Below, in pieces: positions 26,009 to 36,068 of a stretch of 64,000 bases of DNA. The position numbers and the translations under genes were made by a program. The stretch comes from Alloyangia pacifica (lineage in GTDB: Bacteria; Pseudomonadota; Alphaproteobacteria; Rhodobacterales; Rhodobacteraceae). The stretch covers positions 186,001 to 250,000 of the forward strand of contig NZ_CP022191.1 in assembly GCF_003111685.1 (NCBI RefSeq), read 5' to 3'. Under the pieces are notes generated by a model. The model did not search any database. It saw only the letters and a list, made by a program, of their open reading frames with translations, and was not told the origin of the DNA. Position 1 is the stretch's first letter; the number at the start of each line of letters is the position of its first letter.

Positions 26009-26966
26009 CCGCCGCGCTCGAGGTTCGCGGCCTCACCACCCGCTTCGAGACCCGCAAGGGCCCGGTCACCGCCGTCAACGACGTCAGCTTCTCGGTGCAA
26101 CCGGGGCGTATCATGGGGCTGGTCGGCGAAAGCGGGTCGGGCAAGAGCGTCACCGGCTTTTCCGTACTCGGGCTGATCGACGAACCGGGGCGCGTCACCG
26201 GCGGTCAGGTGCTGGTGCAGGGCACCGACCTGCGAACGCTCTCGCCCGACGCGCTGCGCCGGATGCGCGGGAGCAAGGTGTCGATGGTCTTCCAGGATCC
26301 GATGATGACCCTCAACCCGGTCCTGCGCGTCGGCGATCAGATGGCCATGGCGGTGCGGGTGCACGAAAAGATGAGCAAGCGCGCCGCCTGGGACCGCGCC
26401 CGGCAGGCGCTCGAGACCGTGGGCATTCCCGCCCCCGCCGAGCGGCTGCAGGCCTATCCGCACCAGCTCTCGGGCGGGATGCGCCAGCGCGTCGCCATCG
26501 CCATGGCGCTGCTGCACCGACCCGCGGTGATCATCGCCGACGAGCCGACCACCGCGCTCGACGTGTCGATCCAAGGGCAGATCCTCGCCGAGGTGCGCCG
26601 CCTTGCCGACGAGACCGGCACCGCCATCGTCTGGGTCACCCATGACCTCGCCGTGGTCAGCTCGCTCGCCGACGACATCTCGGTGATGTACGCCGGGCGC
26701 ATCGTCGAGAGCGGCACCGCCGCGCAGGTGATCGGCAACCCGCGCCACCCCTACACCCGCGGGCTCATCGACAGCGTGCCAAGCCTGCACGAGCCCGGCG
26801 CAAAGCTGCCGCAGATCCCCGGCGCGACACCGCAGCTCGCGAACCTGCCCTCCGGCTGCCCGTTCCGCCCGCGCTGCGCCTTCGCCACCGAGGCCTGCGC
26901 CAGCCCCCCTCCCCTGCACGAGGCGCACGGCCGCCACGTCCTGTGCCATCACCCGCTGGAGGCGAC

Positions 26967-26970
<4 letters not shown>
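26005..26970 (+). CDS. Dipeptide-type ABC ATPase (DppD-like)
   Basis: 321-residue ATPase. Walker A is GESGSGKS, the ABC signature LSGGMRQRVAIAMAL, Walker B VIIADEPTTALD and the switch histidine is in WVTHDL. The C-terminal oligopeptide domain has the Cys-rich GCPFRPRCAFATEAC, the Fe-S-type motif of DppD/OppD. Start and stop both overlap the neighbouring genes by ATGA. Confidence 0.9.
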
Positions 26971-27985
<1,015 letters not shown>

Positions 27986-27989
<4 letters not shown>

Positions 27990-29467
27990 CCAGCGATCTC
28001 TCGACCCGTGTCGCCCGGCTCAACGACGTCCTTTGCAGCGTCAACGCGCTGCAATGGGACGCGCGGGTGATGATGCCGCGCGGCGGGGCCGAAACCCGCG
28101 GCCACCAGCTTGCCACGCTCAAAGGCATCGCCCGCGAGATGATCCTCGACCCGGCAATGGAAGCCGCGGCAGAGGCGGCGCTTGGCACCGGTGAGGATGC
28201 CGCGGCGCGGGCGGTTCAGGCCGCGCGCCGCTGGCACGCCGCCTTGCCCGCCGAGTTGCTGCGCCGCCAGGCCGAGCAATCCGCCCTCGCCGGCGCGGTC
28301 TGGGCCGAGGCGCGCGCCAGCGGAGATTTCGCCCTCTTCAAACCCTACCTGCAGACCATGCTGGACCTCGCGCGGCAGGTCGCGCAGGCGAGCGGCTTCG
28401 GCGCGCACCCCTATGACGCGATGGTCCACGCCTTCGAACCGGGCGAGGCGGCCGCCAGCCTTGCCGCGCTCTTCGACCGGCTGCGCGCCGCGCAGAAGCC
28501 GATCCTCGACAGCGCGCTCGGCAAACCCAGACCCCGGACCGAGTTCCTCTACCGCGACTATCCCGTCGCGCAGCAGCAAGCCTTCTGCCGCGCGCTGGTT
28601 GCCGAGTTGGGCTATGAGTTCGCCCACGGGCGACTGGACACGGCGGTGCACCCCTTCGAGATCAGCATGACCCGCGGCGACGTGCGCATCACCTCGCGCT
28701 GGCGGCCCGATTACCTGCCGATGTCGATCTTCGGCTCGATCCACGAGACCGGCCACGCGCTCTACGAAATGGGCGTCGACCCGAGCTTCACCCGGAGCGC
28801 CATGACCACCGACATGATCGGCCTCTACGCCGTTGGCGGCACCAGCTTCGGGATGCACGAAAGCCAATCGCGCCTGCTGGAAAACCACGTCGGCCGCGCG
28901 CCGGAGTTCTGGCAGCGCCACTTCGACACCCTGCGCGATCATTTCCCCGAGCAGCTTTCGGATGTCAGCGCAGAGGAGTTCGTCGCGGCCGTCAACCGTG
29001 TCGAGCCAGGCCTCATCCGGGTCGAGGCCGACGAGCTGAGTTATGATTTCCACATCATGCTGCGCGTCCGGCTCGAGATGGCGCTGATGGAAGGCAGCCT
29101 CGACCCCGCCGACCTGCCCGACGCCTGGAACGCCGCCATGCGCGAAGATCTCGGGGTAGAGGTGCCGCACGATGGTCTCGGCTGCCTGCAGGACGTGCAT
29201 TGGTCCTCGGGCTACATCGGCTCCTTCCCGACCTACACCATTGGCAATGTCACCGCCGCGCAGATCATCGAGCATTACCGCAACCATCGGCCCGAGATCG
29301 CGGCCGGACTCGGGCGCGGCGAGACGGGTCCGCTGCGCGAGGCTCTGAAGGCAGATGTCTGGCGGCACGGGCGGAGCCGCAGCCGGGCGGAAATCCTGGA
29401 CGGACTGGGGCAGACGGCTTCGGACCCAGCGGCCTATATCGGATACCTTCGACGAAAGTTCACCTGA
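27986..29467 (+). CDS. M32-family carboxypeptidase
   Basis: 493-residue Zn metallocarboxypeptidase of the Taq type. The HETGH motif at 253-257 supplies two zinc ligands and the catalytic Glu; HESQSRLLENHVGR follows with the third ligand. M32 enzymes remove C-terminal residues except proline from peptides in the cytoplasm. It overlaps the last ABC gene by 4 nt, so it probably trims the compound brought in by that transporter. Confidence 0.9.
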
Positions 29468-29734
29468 CCGCGGGCCAGCGACACGCGTCCATATCTGAGG
29501 CCCAGGCGGTGCCCCTTGCTGGCGGTCAGTTCCATGCAAATGAAGGCGCCGTCACTCACCGCGTCGGGCGCACCGCTCGAAAGAGTGCTTTCCCGGTCTC
29601 GCCGCAGCAGGCTGTGGGGCGGTCAATCTCTCGGACAAGGTCGACCCATGGATGAGTTGACGCGCACCCGTCACGCGCAGCCTTGGCACCGCCCAATAGG
29701 CAGGGGCATCGAGCTGCCGACCCGGCACCACCTA
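29468..29734. other. Gap between convergent carboxypeptidase and aminotransferase genes
   Basis: This 267-nt stretch has only short open frames. A reverse-strand frame near 29470-29560 reads CMELTASKGHRLGLRYGR, which looks protein-like but has no start or recognisable family. I see no clear hairpin terminator. Confidence 0.3.
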
Positions 29735-30919
29735 TCAGGCGACGGCGCGCCCGACCAGCGTCCGACACAGCGCCTCGATCCGCTGCGTGGCCAGCGCGAG
29801 CTCTGCGTCCGGAACCGTCAGCGCCACACGCACCAGCCCCGTGCCGTTGCTGCCGAAGGCGCTGCCCGGCATCACCGCCACGCCCTGCTCCTCCAGCAAC
29901 CGCCAGGCGAAGCCCTCGCCATCGAGCCCCGTTCCCGAAACGTCGAGCATCAGGAACATGCCGCCGCGCGGCATCTGGGACGAAAGACCCGGCACATCGT
30001 TCAACCGGTCGCAGAGCATGCGCGCTCGCCGGCCAAAGGCCTCGCGCATCCGCTCCGAGGTATCAAAGGCCCCGCGCAGGGCGGCCTCGGTCATATCCGC
30101 GATGAAAGGCTGGTTGCCGAACAGCATCGTTTCCGAGACCGGCAGCACAGCCGCGCAGAACTCCGCCGGGCCGATGGCCCAGCCGCTGCGAAAGCCCGTG
30201 GCCGCGTGGCTCTTCGAGATCGAAGAAACCACGACCACCCGCTCGCGAAGCGCCGCGATCTCGATCGGCGAGGCGAAGCTGCCCTCGAAGATAAGCTCCG
30301 CGTAGACCTCGTCGCAGACGATCCAGAGGTCGTGCTCGGCGCAGATTTCCCCCAGAGCCTCCAGCGTCGCGCGGTCGATCACCGCGCCCGTCGGGTTGTG
30401 CGGCGTGTTGAGCAGCAGCACCCGGCTGTCCTTCGTTATGGCCGCGCTCAGGTCGTCCGGCTGCAGCACGAAATCCCGGTCCATGTGCAGCGGCACCGGC
30501 TGCACGTGGCCACCGGCGGCGGCCACCACGCCCTCGTAGGTGGCATAGTAGGGATCGCCGATCAGCACCCCCTCGCCCGGCCCCACCAGCCCCAGCATGA
30601 CGGTGAAAAGCGCGGTCTGGGTGCCGGGAAAGCACAGCACGTTCTCGGGTCCGATATCCGGCTGCCGGGGCCGGTAGGCCTCGACCAGCGCATCGATCAG
30701 CCCCGGCTCGCCCCGCCCGTTGGAATATTGCGTGCGGCCTGCGCGCAGCGCGGTGACGCAGCGCTCGATCAGCTCCGGCGCAGGCGAGATATCCGGCTCG
30801 CCGATGGTCAGCTCGAGGATGTCCTCTCCCGCGTCGCGCCGCGCGCGGGCCGCGTTGTGCACCGCCCATTTGTCTCCGCCGAGGGTGCGCAGGCGTTCGG
30901 TGATCGCGGCATACCGCAT
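29735..30919 (-). CDS. Class I/II PLP aminotransferase
   Basis: 394-residue fold-type I aminotransferase of the aspartate/methionine/kynurenine group. The PLP lysine is Lys236 in SSISKSHAATGFRSGW; NTPHNPTGAV and DEVYAELIF are the other cofactor blocks. It starts one base after the end of the TetR gene, so the two form an operon. The divergent amino acid ABC transporter next door suggests that it deaminates the imported amino acid. The exact substrate is not evident. Confidence 0.85.
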   Translation of the reverse strand: MRYAAITERLRTLGGDKWAVHNAARARRDAGEDILELTIGEPDISPAPELIERCVTALRAGRTQYSNGRGEPGLIDALVEAYRPRQPDIGPENVLCFPGTQTALFTVMLGLVGPGEGVLIGDPYYATYEGVVAAAGGHVQPVPLHMDRDFVLQPDDLSAAITKDSRVLLLNTPHNPTGAVIDRATLEALGEICAEHDLWIVCDEVYAELIFEGSFASPIEIAALRERVVVVSSISKSHAATGFRSGWAIGPAEFCAAVLPVSETMLFGNQPFIADMTEAALRGAFDTSERMREAFGRRARMLCDRLNDVPGLSSQMPRGGMFLMLDVSGTGLDGEGFAWRLLEEQGVAVMPGSAFGSNGTGLVRVALTVPDAELALATQRIEALCRTLVGRAVA

Positions 30920-30920
30920 G

Positions 30921-31583
30921 TCAGGTCCTTTCGTCTTCGAGCGCCAGGTGGCGCGTCAGCGTGGTGTCGGGCAGCCTCATGATGCCTTCGGCGGCCTGAA
31001 GCGCGATGCCAGAGAGCCGCCGCGCATCGTAAAGCCCGTGGCCGAGCGACCCCTCGATCCAAAGGCCATCGATCAACCCGTTGAGCGCGATGGCCAGATG
31101 CTTGCACCGGGCCGGGTCCGCCGGGCAGCCATGCGCCAAGAGCACCGGGTGGATGCGGGCTTCAAGCAGATCGAGGAACTCGCGGTAGCCCTCGCGGTGG
31201 ATGTCGGCATAGGCCGGATCGACGCGCACGCGGCCCACGAAAGTAGCCCAGAGCGAGACCTTCACCCCGGAAAGGCTGGGCGGCGCGAAGTTGGCGGCAA
31301 TGAATTCCGCCAGCGCCGCGTCGGGCGGTTGCGCGCCGCCGGCCCCGGAATCTTCGGCGGCGGCGGTCATCTGTCCCATGAGGTAGGCGTAGGCGGCGCG
31401 CACCATCTCCTCTTTCGAAGGGAAATAGTGACGGATCAGCCCCGCCGAGACCCCGGCGCGCTCGGCGATCTGCCGCGCCCCGGCCTTGTCGAGCCCGAGA
31501 TCGGCGACGCAGGAGAGCGTCGCCTCGAGCAGGTCGGTGCGGCGACGGTCCTGCGACAGGCGGCTATAGACACGCCGGGTCAC
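30921..31583 (-). CDS. TetR-family (BetI-like) regulator
   Basis: 220-residue TetR protein. Its N-terminal DNA-binding domain contains GARQIAERAGVSAGLIRHYF and the following PSKEEMV. The C-terminal half resembles the BetI/RutR-type ligand domain (LSGVKVSLWATFVGRVRVDP). It is divergent from the polar-amino-acid ABC operon and co-transcribed with the aminotransferase. A palindrome at 31657-31675 in the shared gap is its likely site. Confidence 0.82.
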   Translation of the reverse strand: MTRRVYSRLSQDRRRTDLLEATLSCVADLGLDKAGARQIAERAGVSAGLIRHYFPSKEEMVRAAYAYLMGQMTAAAEDSGAGGAQPPDAALAEFIAANFAPPSLSGVKVSLWATFVGRVRVDPAYADIHREGYREFLDLLEARIHPVLLAHGCPADPARCKHLAIALNGLIDGLWIEGSLGHGLYDARRLSGIALQAAEGIMRLPDTTLTRHLALEDERT

Positions 31584-31656
31584 GCCCGGCCTCCCGCCGC
31601 CAAGAGCATCCTGTCACGCGCATTCCGTATGGTCACTTTGACTTCCTCGTCGAGAT

Positions 31657-31675
31657 TTGTTTTACAGTCGTACAA
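31657..31675. promoter_or_regulatory. Candidate TetR operator before the amino acid ABC operon
   Basis: TTGT-N3-ACaGT-N3-ACAA is an imperfect 19-bp palindrome between the TetR gene and the ABC ATPase gene. A similar half-site (GTACAA) recurs in the palindrome before the GhrA-like gene at 35965-35982. Binding by the TetR protein is inferred from position and symmetry. Confidence 0.45.
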
Positions 31676-31738
31676 CAGCGAAGAAATTGCAAGGGATGCA
31701 GCCACCCGGGATCGTCCGGATTCGGCAGAGGGACAGCC

Positions 31739-32512
31739 ATGAACGACGCCACGCCGGCGGTAGAGATCCGCGACCTGCACAAGCACTTCGGACGTCTCGA
31801 GGTGCTCAATGGCATCTCGCTCACCGCCCGCCCCGGCGACGTCGTGGCGGTGATCGGCGGTTCGGGTTCGGGAAAGTCCACCATGCTGCGCTGCATCAAC
31901 ATGCTCGAGACCCCCAGCGCCGGCCGGATCGCCATCCATGGCGAGCCCTATGCCATGCGCCCCACCCGCGACGGCGGGCTCGAGCCCTCGGACCGCGCGC
32001 AGTTGCAGCGCATCCGCGCCCAGCTCGGCATGGTGTTCCAGAACTTCAACCTCTGGCCGCATCGCACAGTGCTCGGCAATGTGATCGAGGTTCCAATGCA
32101 GGTGCTCGGCATCCCCAAGGAGGAAGCCGTCGCCCGCGCCCGTCAGGTCCTCGTCCGCGTCGGGCTGGCGGACAAGGAAGGCGCCTACCCCGCCCACATG
32201 TCCGGTGGCCAGCAGCAGCGCTGCGCCATCGCCCGCGTGTTGGCAGTGGAGCCGCTGGCGATGCTCTTCGACGAGCCGACCTCGGCGCTCGACCCCGAAC
32301 TGGTCGGCGAGGTGTTGAATGTGATCCGCGACCTCGCCGCCGAAAAGCGCACGATGATCCTCGTCACCCACGAGATGGGCTTCGCCCGCGATGTGGCGAG
32401 CCACGTCGTCTACCTGAAGGACGGCAGGATCGAGGAGGAGGGCTCGCCAGAACAGATCTTCGGCGACCCACGCTCGCCGCACCTACAGCAATTCATCCGC
32501 TCGATCGCCTGA
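31739..32512 (+). CDS. Polar amino acid ABC transporter ATPase (HisP/GlnQ type)
   Basis: 257-residue ATPase. Walker A GGSGSGKS, signature MSGGQQQRCAIARVL, Walker B LFDEPTSALD and switch region VTHEMGFARDVA are all intact. It is the first gene of an ATPase, binding protein, permease, permease operon. Subfamily features (LRCINMLE, FQNFNLWPHRTV) place it with histidine, ornithine, octopine-type uptake systems. Expression is probably controlled by the divergent TetR gene. Confidence 0.9.
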   Translation: MNDATPAVEIRDLHKHFGRLEVLNGISLTARPGDVVAVIGGSGSGKSTMLRCINMLETPSAGRIAIHGEPYAMRPTRDGGLEPSDRAQLQRIRAQLGMVFQNFNLWPHRTVLGNVIEVPMQVLGIPKEEAVARARQVLVRVGLADKEGAYPAHMSGGQQQRCAIARVLAVEPLAMLFDEPTSALDPELVGEVLNVIRDLAAEKRTMILVTHEMGFARDVASHVVYLKDGRIEEEGSPEQIFGDPRSPHLQQFIRSIA

Positions 32513-32550
32513 CCGCGCGGGTGCACGACAAGACCAACAGAGGAGAGACC

Positions 32551-33327
32551 ATGTTCAGAACACTCGCGCTTGCCGCCACTGCCGCCGCCACGCTCGCCGC
32601 CCCGGCCCTCGCAGAGCCTTACAAGGTCGGCATCGCCGCCGAGCCCTATGCGCCCTTCTACAGCCCTGCCTCGGACGGCAGCTGGAGCGGCTGGGAGATC
32701 GATTTTGCCGACGCGCTCTGCGCCGAGATCGAGGCCGACTGCGAGATCACCCCGGTGGCCTGGGACGGCATCATCCCGGCGCTCAACACCGGCAAGATCG
32801 ACATGATCGTCGCCTCGATGAGCATCACCGAGGAACGCGCCAAACAGATCGCCTTTTCGGACAAGTACTATGACACGCCGACCGGCGTGATCGCCCTCAG
32901 GGACAGCAAGGTCGAGCCCACCCCCGAGGGCGTCAAGGGTGCCTATCTCGGCGTCTCGGTGGGCACCATCCACGAGACCTACGCCCGCACGCATTTCTCC
33001 GAGACCGCCGCCGACATCCGCAGCTACCCCACGGTGGACGAAGAGCTTCAGGATCTCGCCGCGGGCCGGATCGACGCGGTGATCGGCGACATGCTGGCGA
33101 TGATGCCCTTCCTCGACACCAAAGCCGGCGCGGCCTGCTGTGAGTACCGCGGCGCGGTCAACAGCGACCCGGCGATCCTCGGTAAAGGGGTCGGCGTCGG
33201 ACTGCGCAAGGAGGACAGCGAGCTGCTCGAACGGGTGAACTCTGGCATTGCGGCGATCCGCGAGAACGGCACCTACGACAAGATCTCGGAGCCCTACTTC
33301 GAAGGTCTCGACATCTACGGCAGCTAA
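32551..33327 (+). CDS. Polar amino acid ABC substrate-binding protein
   Basis: 258-residue periplasmic SBP_bac_3 protein with a clear signal peptide (MFRTLALAATAAATLAAPALA). The block GWEIDFADALCAEIEADCEI and the arginine/acidic pair near SMSITEERAKQIAFSDKYY match the histidine/lysine/ornithine-binding group. ATG 32551 follows AGGAGAG. Two adjacent cysteines (GAACCEY) are present in the second lobe. A 13-bp hairpin follows the gene. Confidence 0.88.
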   Translation: MFRTLALAATAAATLAAPALAEPYKVGIAAEPYAPFYSPASDGSWSGWEIDFADALCAEIEADCEITPVAWDGIIPALNTGKIDMIVASMSITEERAKQIAFSDKYYDTPTGVIALRDSKVEPTPEGVKGAYLGVSVGTIHETYARTHFSETAADIRSYPTVDEELQDLAAGRIDAVIGDMLAMMPFLDTKAGAACCEYRGAVNSDPAILGKGVGVGLRKEDSELLERVNSGIAAIRENGTYDKISEPYFEGLDIYGS

Positions 33328-33335
33328 GCCGCCTT

Positions 33336-33367
33336 CCCGGGCCGCGACACGACCGTCGCGGCCCGGG
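33336..33367 (+). other. Perfect 13-bp hairpin after the amino acid binding-protein gene
   Basis: CCCGGGCCGCGAC (33336-33348) pairs fully with GTCGCGGCCCGGG (33355-33367) across a 6-nt loop. It lacks a T run and lies between the binding protein and the first permease. It probably protects the upstream message or attenuates the permeases. Confidence 0.6.
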
Positions 33368-33397
33368 CACTGCAATAATCAAGGACACCGCCGCACG

Positions 33398-34117
33398 ATG
33401 TTCGATGCTTTCGATTTCAGCCTGCTCGCCCTCACGTCACCGGGATGGGGCGGCGCGCTCCTTGCCGGGTTCCTGCGCTCGGTCGAACTGGCGGCAGGCG
33501 GCTATCTGCTCGGCATCGTCATCGGCCTGCTCGGTGCCACCGCCAAGCTCTACGGCGGGCGCGTGCTGCGCGATATCGCCGAACTCTACACGCTGCTCAT
33601 CCGCGCGGTGCCAGAGCTGGTCTTGATGCTGCTCTTTTACTACGTGGGCACCGACCTGCTGAACAAGCTGATGGCCACCCTGGGCCGCGAGGGTATCGAC
33701 ATCGACGGCCTCAGCGCCGGTATCCTGGTGATCGGCTTGGTGCAGGGCGGCTACGCCACCGAGGTGATCCGCGGCGCCATCCGCGCCGTGCCGCCCGGGC
33801 AGATCGAGGCCGCGCAGGCCTTCGGTATGTCACCGCTCAAGGTGCTGCGCCGGGTGACCCTGCCTGCCATGACGCCGCATGCGCTGCCCGGCATGGCGAA
33901 CCTGTGGATGATCGCCACCAAGGACACCGCGCTGCTTGCCGTGATCGGCTTCTCCGAGCTGACGCTGGTGACCAAGCAGGCCGCCGCCGCGACGCGGGAG
34001 TATTTCCTGTTCTTCGCCGCCGCGGGGCTGCTCTACCTCGCGCTCACCCTGATCTCGAACCTCGGCCTGCGCTGGCTCGAACGGCGCGCCCGCCGCGGCT
34101 TGCCGGCCGCCGCCTGA
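33398..34117 (+). CDS. Polar amino acid ABC permease (HisQ-like)
   Basis: 239-residue permease with about five membrane segments. The coupling-loop motif GQIEAAQAFGMSPLKVLRRV is characteristic of the HisQM group, and LYTLLIRAVPELVLMLLFYY is the typical early helix. I start at ATG 33398, 12 nt after AAGGA. It forms a heteromeric channel with the next permease. Confidence 0.88.
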   Translation: MFDAFDFSLLALTSPGWGGALLAGFLRSVELAAGGYLLGIVIGLLGATAKLYGGRVLRDIAELYTLLIRAVPELVLMLLFYYVGTDLLNKLMATLGREGIDIDGLSAGILVIGLVQGGYATEVIRGAIRAVPPGQIEAAQAFGMSPLKVLRRVTLPAMTPHALPGMANLWMIATKDTALLAVIGFSELTLVTKQAAAATREYFLFFAAAGLLYLALTLISNLGLRWLERRARRGLPAAA

Positions 34118-34127
34118 GGAGCGCCCC

Positions 34128-34958
34128 ATGCCCGATATCAACATCGCCTCTCCGATCCGCCCCGCCCCTGCGCTGCCCCTGCGCGCCCGACTCGCGCCGC
34201 TGCTGATGCCGCACCGCCTGGCCCTGGCGGCGCTGGCGCTGGCTGCGCTCGCGGCGATCCTCACCCAGATGGACTGGACCTGGCTGCCCGCCTACCTGCC
34301 GAAGATCGGCCACGGACTGCTGGTGACCCTGACGCTGCTGGGCTCGAGCATCGCCGCCGGCCTCGCGCTCGCGCTGCCGCTCGGCGCGGTGCAGGTCGCC
34401 GGCCCGGCGCCCCTGCGCTGGCTGGCGGCCGGCTTCTGCACGGTGATCCGCGGAACGCCGCTGCTGCTGCAACTCTGGCTGATCTACTACGGCCTCGGCG
34501 CACTCTTCGCGCAATTCCCCGAGATTCGCGGCTCTTGGCTCTGGCCCTACCTGCGGCAGGCCTGGCCCTACGGTTTCCTGACGCTGGCCCTCTCCTTCGC
34601 CGCCTACGAGGGCGAGGTGATGCGCGGCGCCTTCGCCGGGGTGCCGCGGGGCGAACTCGAGGCTGCCCGGGCCTTTGGCATGTCGCCGCCAAAAGTGTTC
34701 CGCCGGGTCTGGTTGCCCCGCGCCATGCACCGCGCGCTGCCCACGCTGGCGGGCGAGATTATCCTGCAACTCAAGGCGACGCCACTGGTCGCGACAATCA
34801 CCGTCACCGACCTCTATGCAGTGATCACCCGCGTGCGGCAGGACACCTACCTCACCTACGAGCCGCTGCTGCTGTTGATCGCGATCTACCTGTGCCTGAG
34901 CGGCACTCTGACCCTGCTGCTGCGCTGGATGGAGGGGCGGGTGCCGAGCGGGCGCTGA
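34128..34958 (+). CDS. Polar amino acid ABC permease (HisM-like)
   Basis: 276-residue second permease. It has a longer N-terminal extension with an extra hydrophobic segment, then the HisM-type core (GFCTVIRGTPLLLQLWLIYY; EAA loop GELEAARAFGMSPPKVFRRV). It starts 10 nt after the HisQ-like gene. A small hairpin overlaps its stop codon, where the convergent GhrA-like gene ends. Confidence 0.88.
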   Translation: MPDINIASPIRPAPALPLRARLAPLLMPHRLALAALALAALAAILTQMDWTWLPAYLPKIGHGLLVTLTLLGSSIAAGLALALPLGAVQVAGPAPLRWLAAGFCTVIRGTPLLLQLWLIYYGLGALFAQFPEIRGSWLWPYLRQAWPYGFLTLALSFAAYEGEVMRGAFAGVPRGELEAARAFGMSPPKVFRRVWLPRAMHRALPTLAGEIILQLKATPLVATITVTDLYAVITRVRQDTYLTYEPLLLLIAIYLCLSGTLTLLLRWMEGRVPSGR

Positions 34959-34964
34959 GCCCGC
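34948..34964. terminator. Hairpin at the end of the amino acid ABC operon
   Basis: GCGGGC (34948-34953) and GCCCGC (34959-34964) form a 6-bp stem with a 5-nt loop that includes the TGA stop of the last permease. It sits between convergent genes and could serve both. The stem is short and lacks a T run. Confidence 0.3.
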
Positions 34965-34974
34965 CCCGAGAAGG

Positions 34975-35931
34975 TCAGTAGCCGCGCGCCCGGTCCACCG
35001 CACAGATCATCGGGCGCCCGTCGCGCAGCGCCCGCGCCGTCTCGACCACCTGCTCGGCCACCACCTCGGGCAGAGAGTCGCTGGCCACATGAGGGGTGAT
35101 CCGCAGCCGCGCATCTTGCCAGAAGCGGTGCTCAGGCGGCAGCGGCTCTGCGCGGAAGACATCCAGCGTCGCCGCCGCCAGTTGGCCGCTGTCCAGTGCC
35201 GCCTCGAGATCGGCCTCCACAAGGTGCTCGCCACGACCGATTTGCACCAGACTCGCCGCCGGAGCGAGCTGCGCGAAGAGCGCCGCATCCAACACGTTCT
35301 CGGTCTCGGCAGTCAGCGGCAGGACATTGACGAGGTACTGTGCACCCTCGGCCGCACGCGCCACGGCGCCCGGCCCGGAAAGATAGCTCACACCCGGCAG
35401 CCGCTCTGCCGGTTCGCCGCGACAGGCCACGCGTACCGAAAATCCCAAGGCCCGCAGCCCGGTCACCACCGCCCGGCCCATAGTCCCGTGTCCCAGCACC
35501 GCAACCTGCACCGAACCCGGGGCCCTCATCCGAAGCGGAAGCCACCGGGCTTTGGCGGCATTGCGCGCCATCTCGGCGAAGCCGCGCTCGTAATGCAACA
35601 CCTCATGCACCGCATAGCCCGCCATCAGTTCGGCCTGATGCGGATCACGCACCCGCGCAACGACGGCAGCGTCGGGCAGTCCGGGATGCGCCAGCAAAGC
35701 GTCGACGCCCGCCGCGACCGACATGGCGAGCCCAAGGTTCGGATAAGGCGCGAAAGCCCCCTCTCCCGGCTCCCAGCAAATCGCGAAGCGCACATCCTCG
35801 GGTCGGTCGATCTGGTCGGGGCGGCGCAGCAACACATCCGACGCACACTGCCGCAGCGCTGCGCCGTAAAGCGCATCCAGGTCCGCCGTTGCACTGAGGT
35901 ATACACCGAGGATTGGTGACTGCGCGGGCAT
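34975..35931 (-). CDS. GhrA-like glyoxylate/hydroxypyruvate reductase
   Basis: 318-residue D-2-hydroxyacid dehydrogenase of the GhrA subgroup. The cofactor motif is VLGHGTMGRAVVTGLRALGF; the catalytic Arg, Glu and His are in IGRGEHLVE, FRAEPLPPEH and TPHVASDS. GhrA enzymes reduce glyoxylate and hydroxypyruvate with NADPH. It lies downstream of the carnitine operon on the same strand but has its own promoter region with a palindrome like that of the ABC operon. The exact 2-oxoacid is not certain. Confidence 0.82.
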   Translation of the reverse strand: MPAQSPILGVYLSATADLDALYGAALRQCASDVLLRRPDQIDRPEDVRFAICWEPGEGAFAPYPNLGLAMSVAAGVDALLAHPGLPDAAVVARVRDPHQAELMAGYAVHEVLHYERGFAEMARNAAKARWLPLRMRAPGSVQVAVLGHGTMGRAVVTGLRALGFSVRVACRGEPAERLPGVSYLSGPGAVARAAEGAQYLVNVLPLTAETENVLDAALFAQLAPAASLVQIGRGEHLVEADLEAALDSGQLAAATLDVFRAEPLPPEHRFWQDARLRITPHVASDSLPEVVAEQVVETARALRDGRPMICAVDRARGY

Positions 35932-35964
35932 GGGGCTGCTTCCCTTTCATTGATCGGGACTCTT

Positions 35965-35982
35965 ATTGCACAAATGTACAAT
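35965..35982. promoter_or_regulatory. Palindrome upstream of the GhrA-like gene
   Basis: ATTG-N-ACA-N2-TGT-N-CAAT is symmetric at 14 of 18 positions. It lies 34-51 nt upstream of the GhrA-like start, where an operator would overlap the promoter. It shares GTACAA with the palindrome at 31657-31675, so one regulator may act on both genes. Confidence 0.45.
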
Positions 35983-36068
35983 AGACGCCATGCCGCCGGC
36001 TCTGCCATCCGCCGGATCGGCGCCCGCGCGCGGCCGCCGGTCGCGCCCATGCCGCGACCGGCGCGAGA

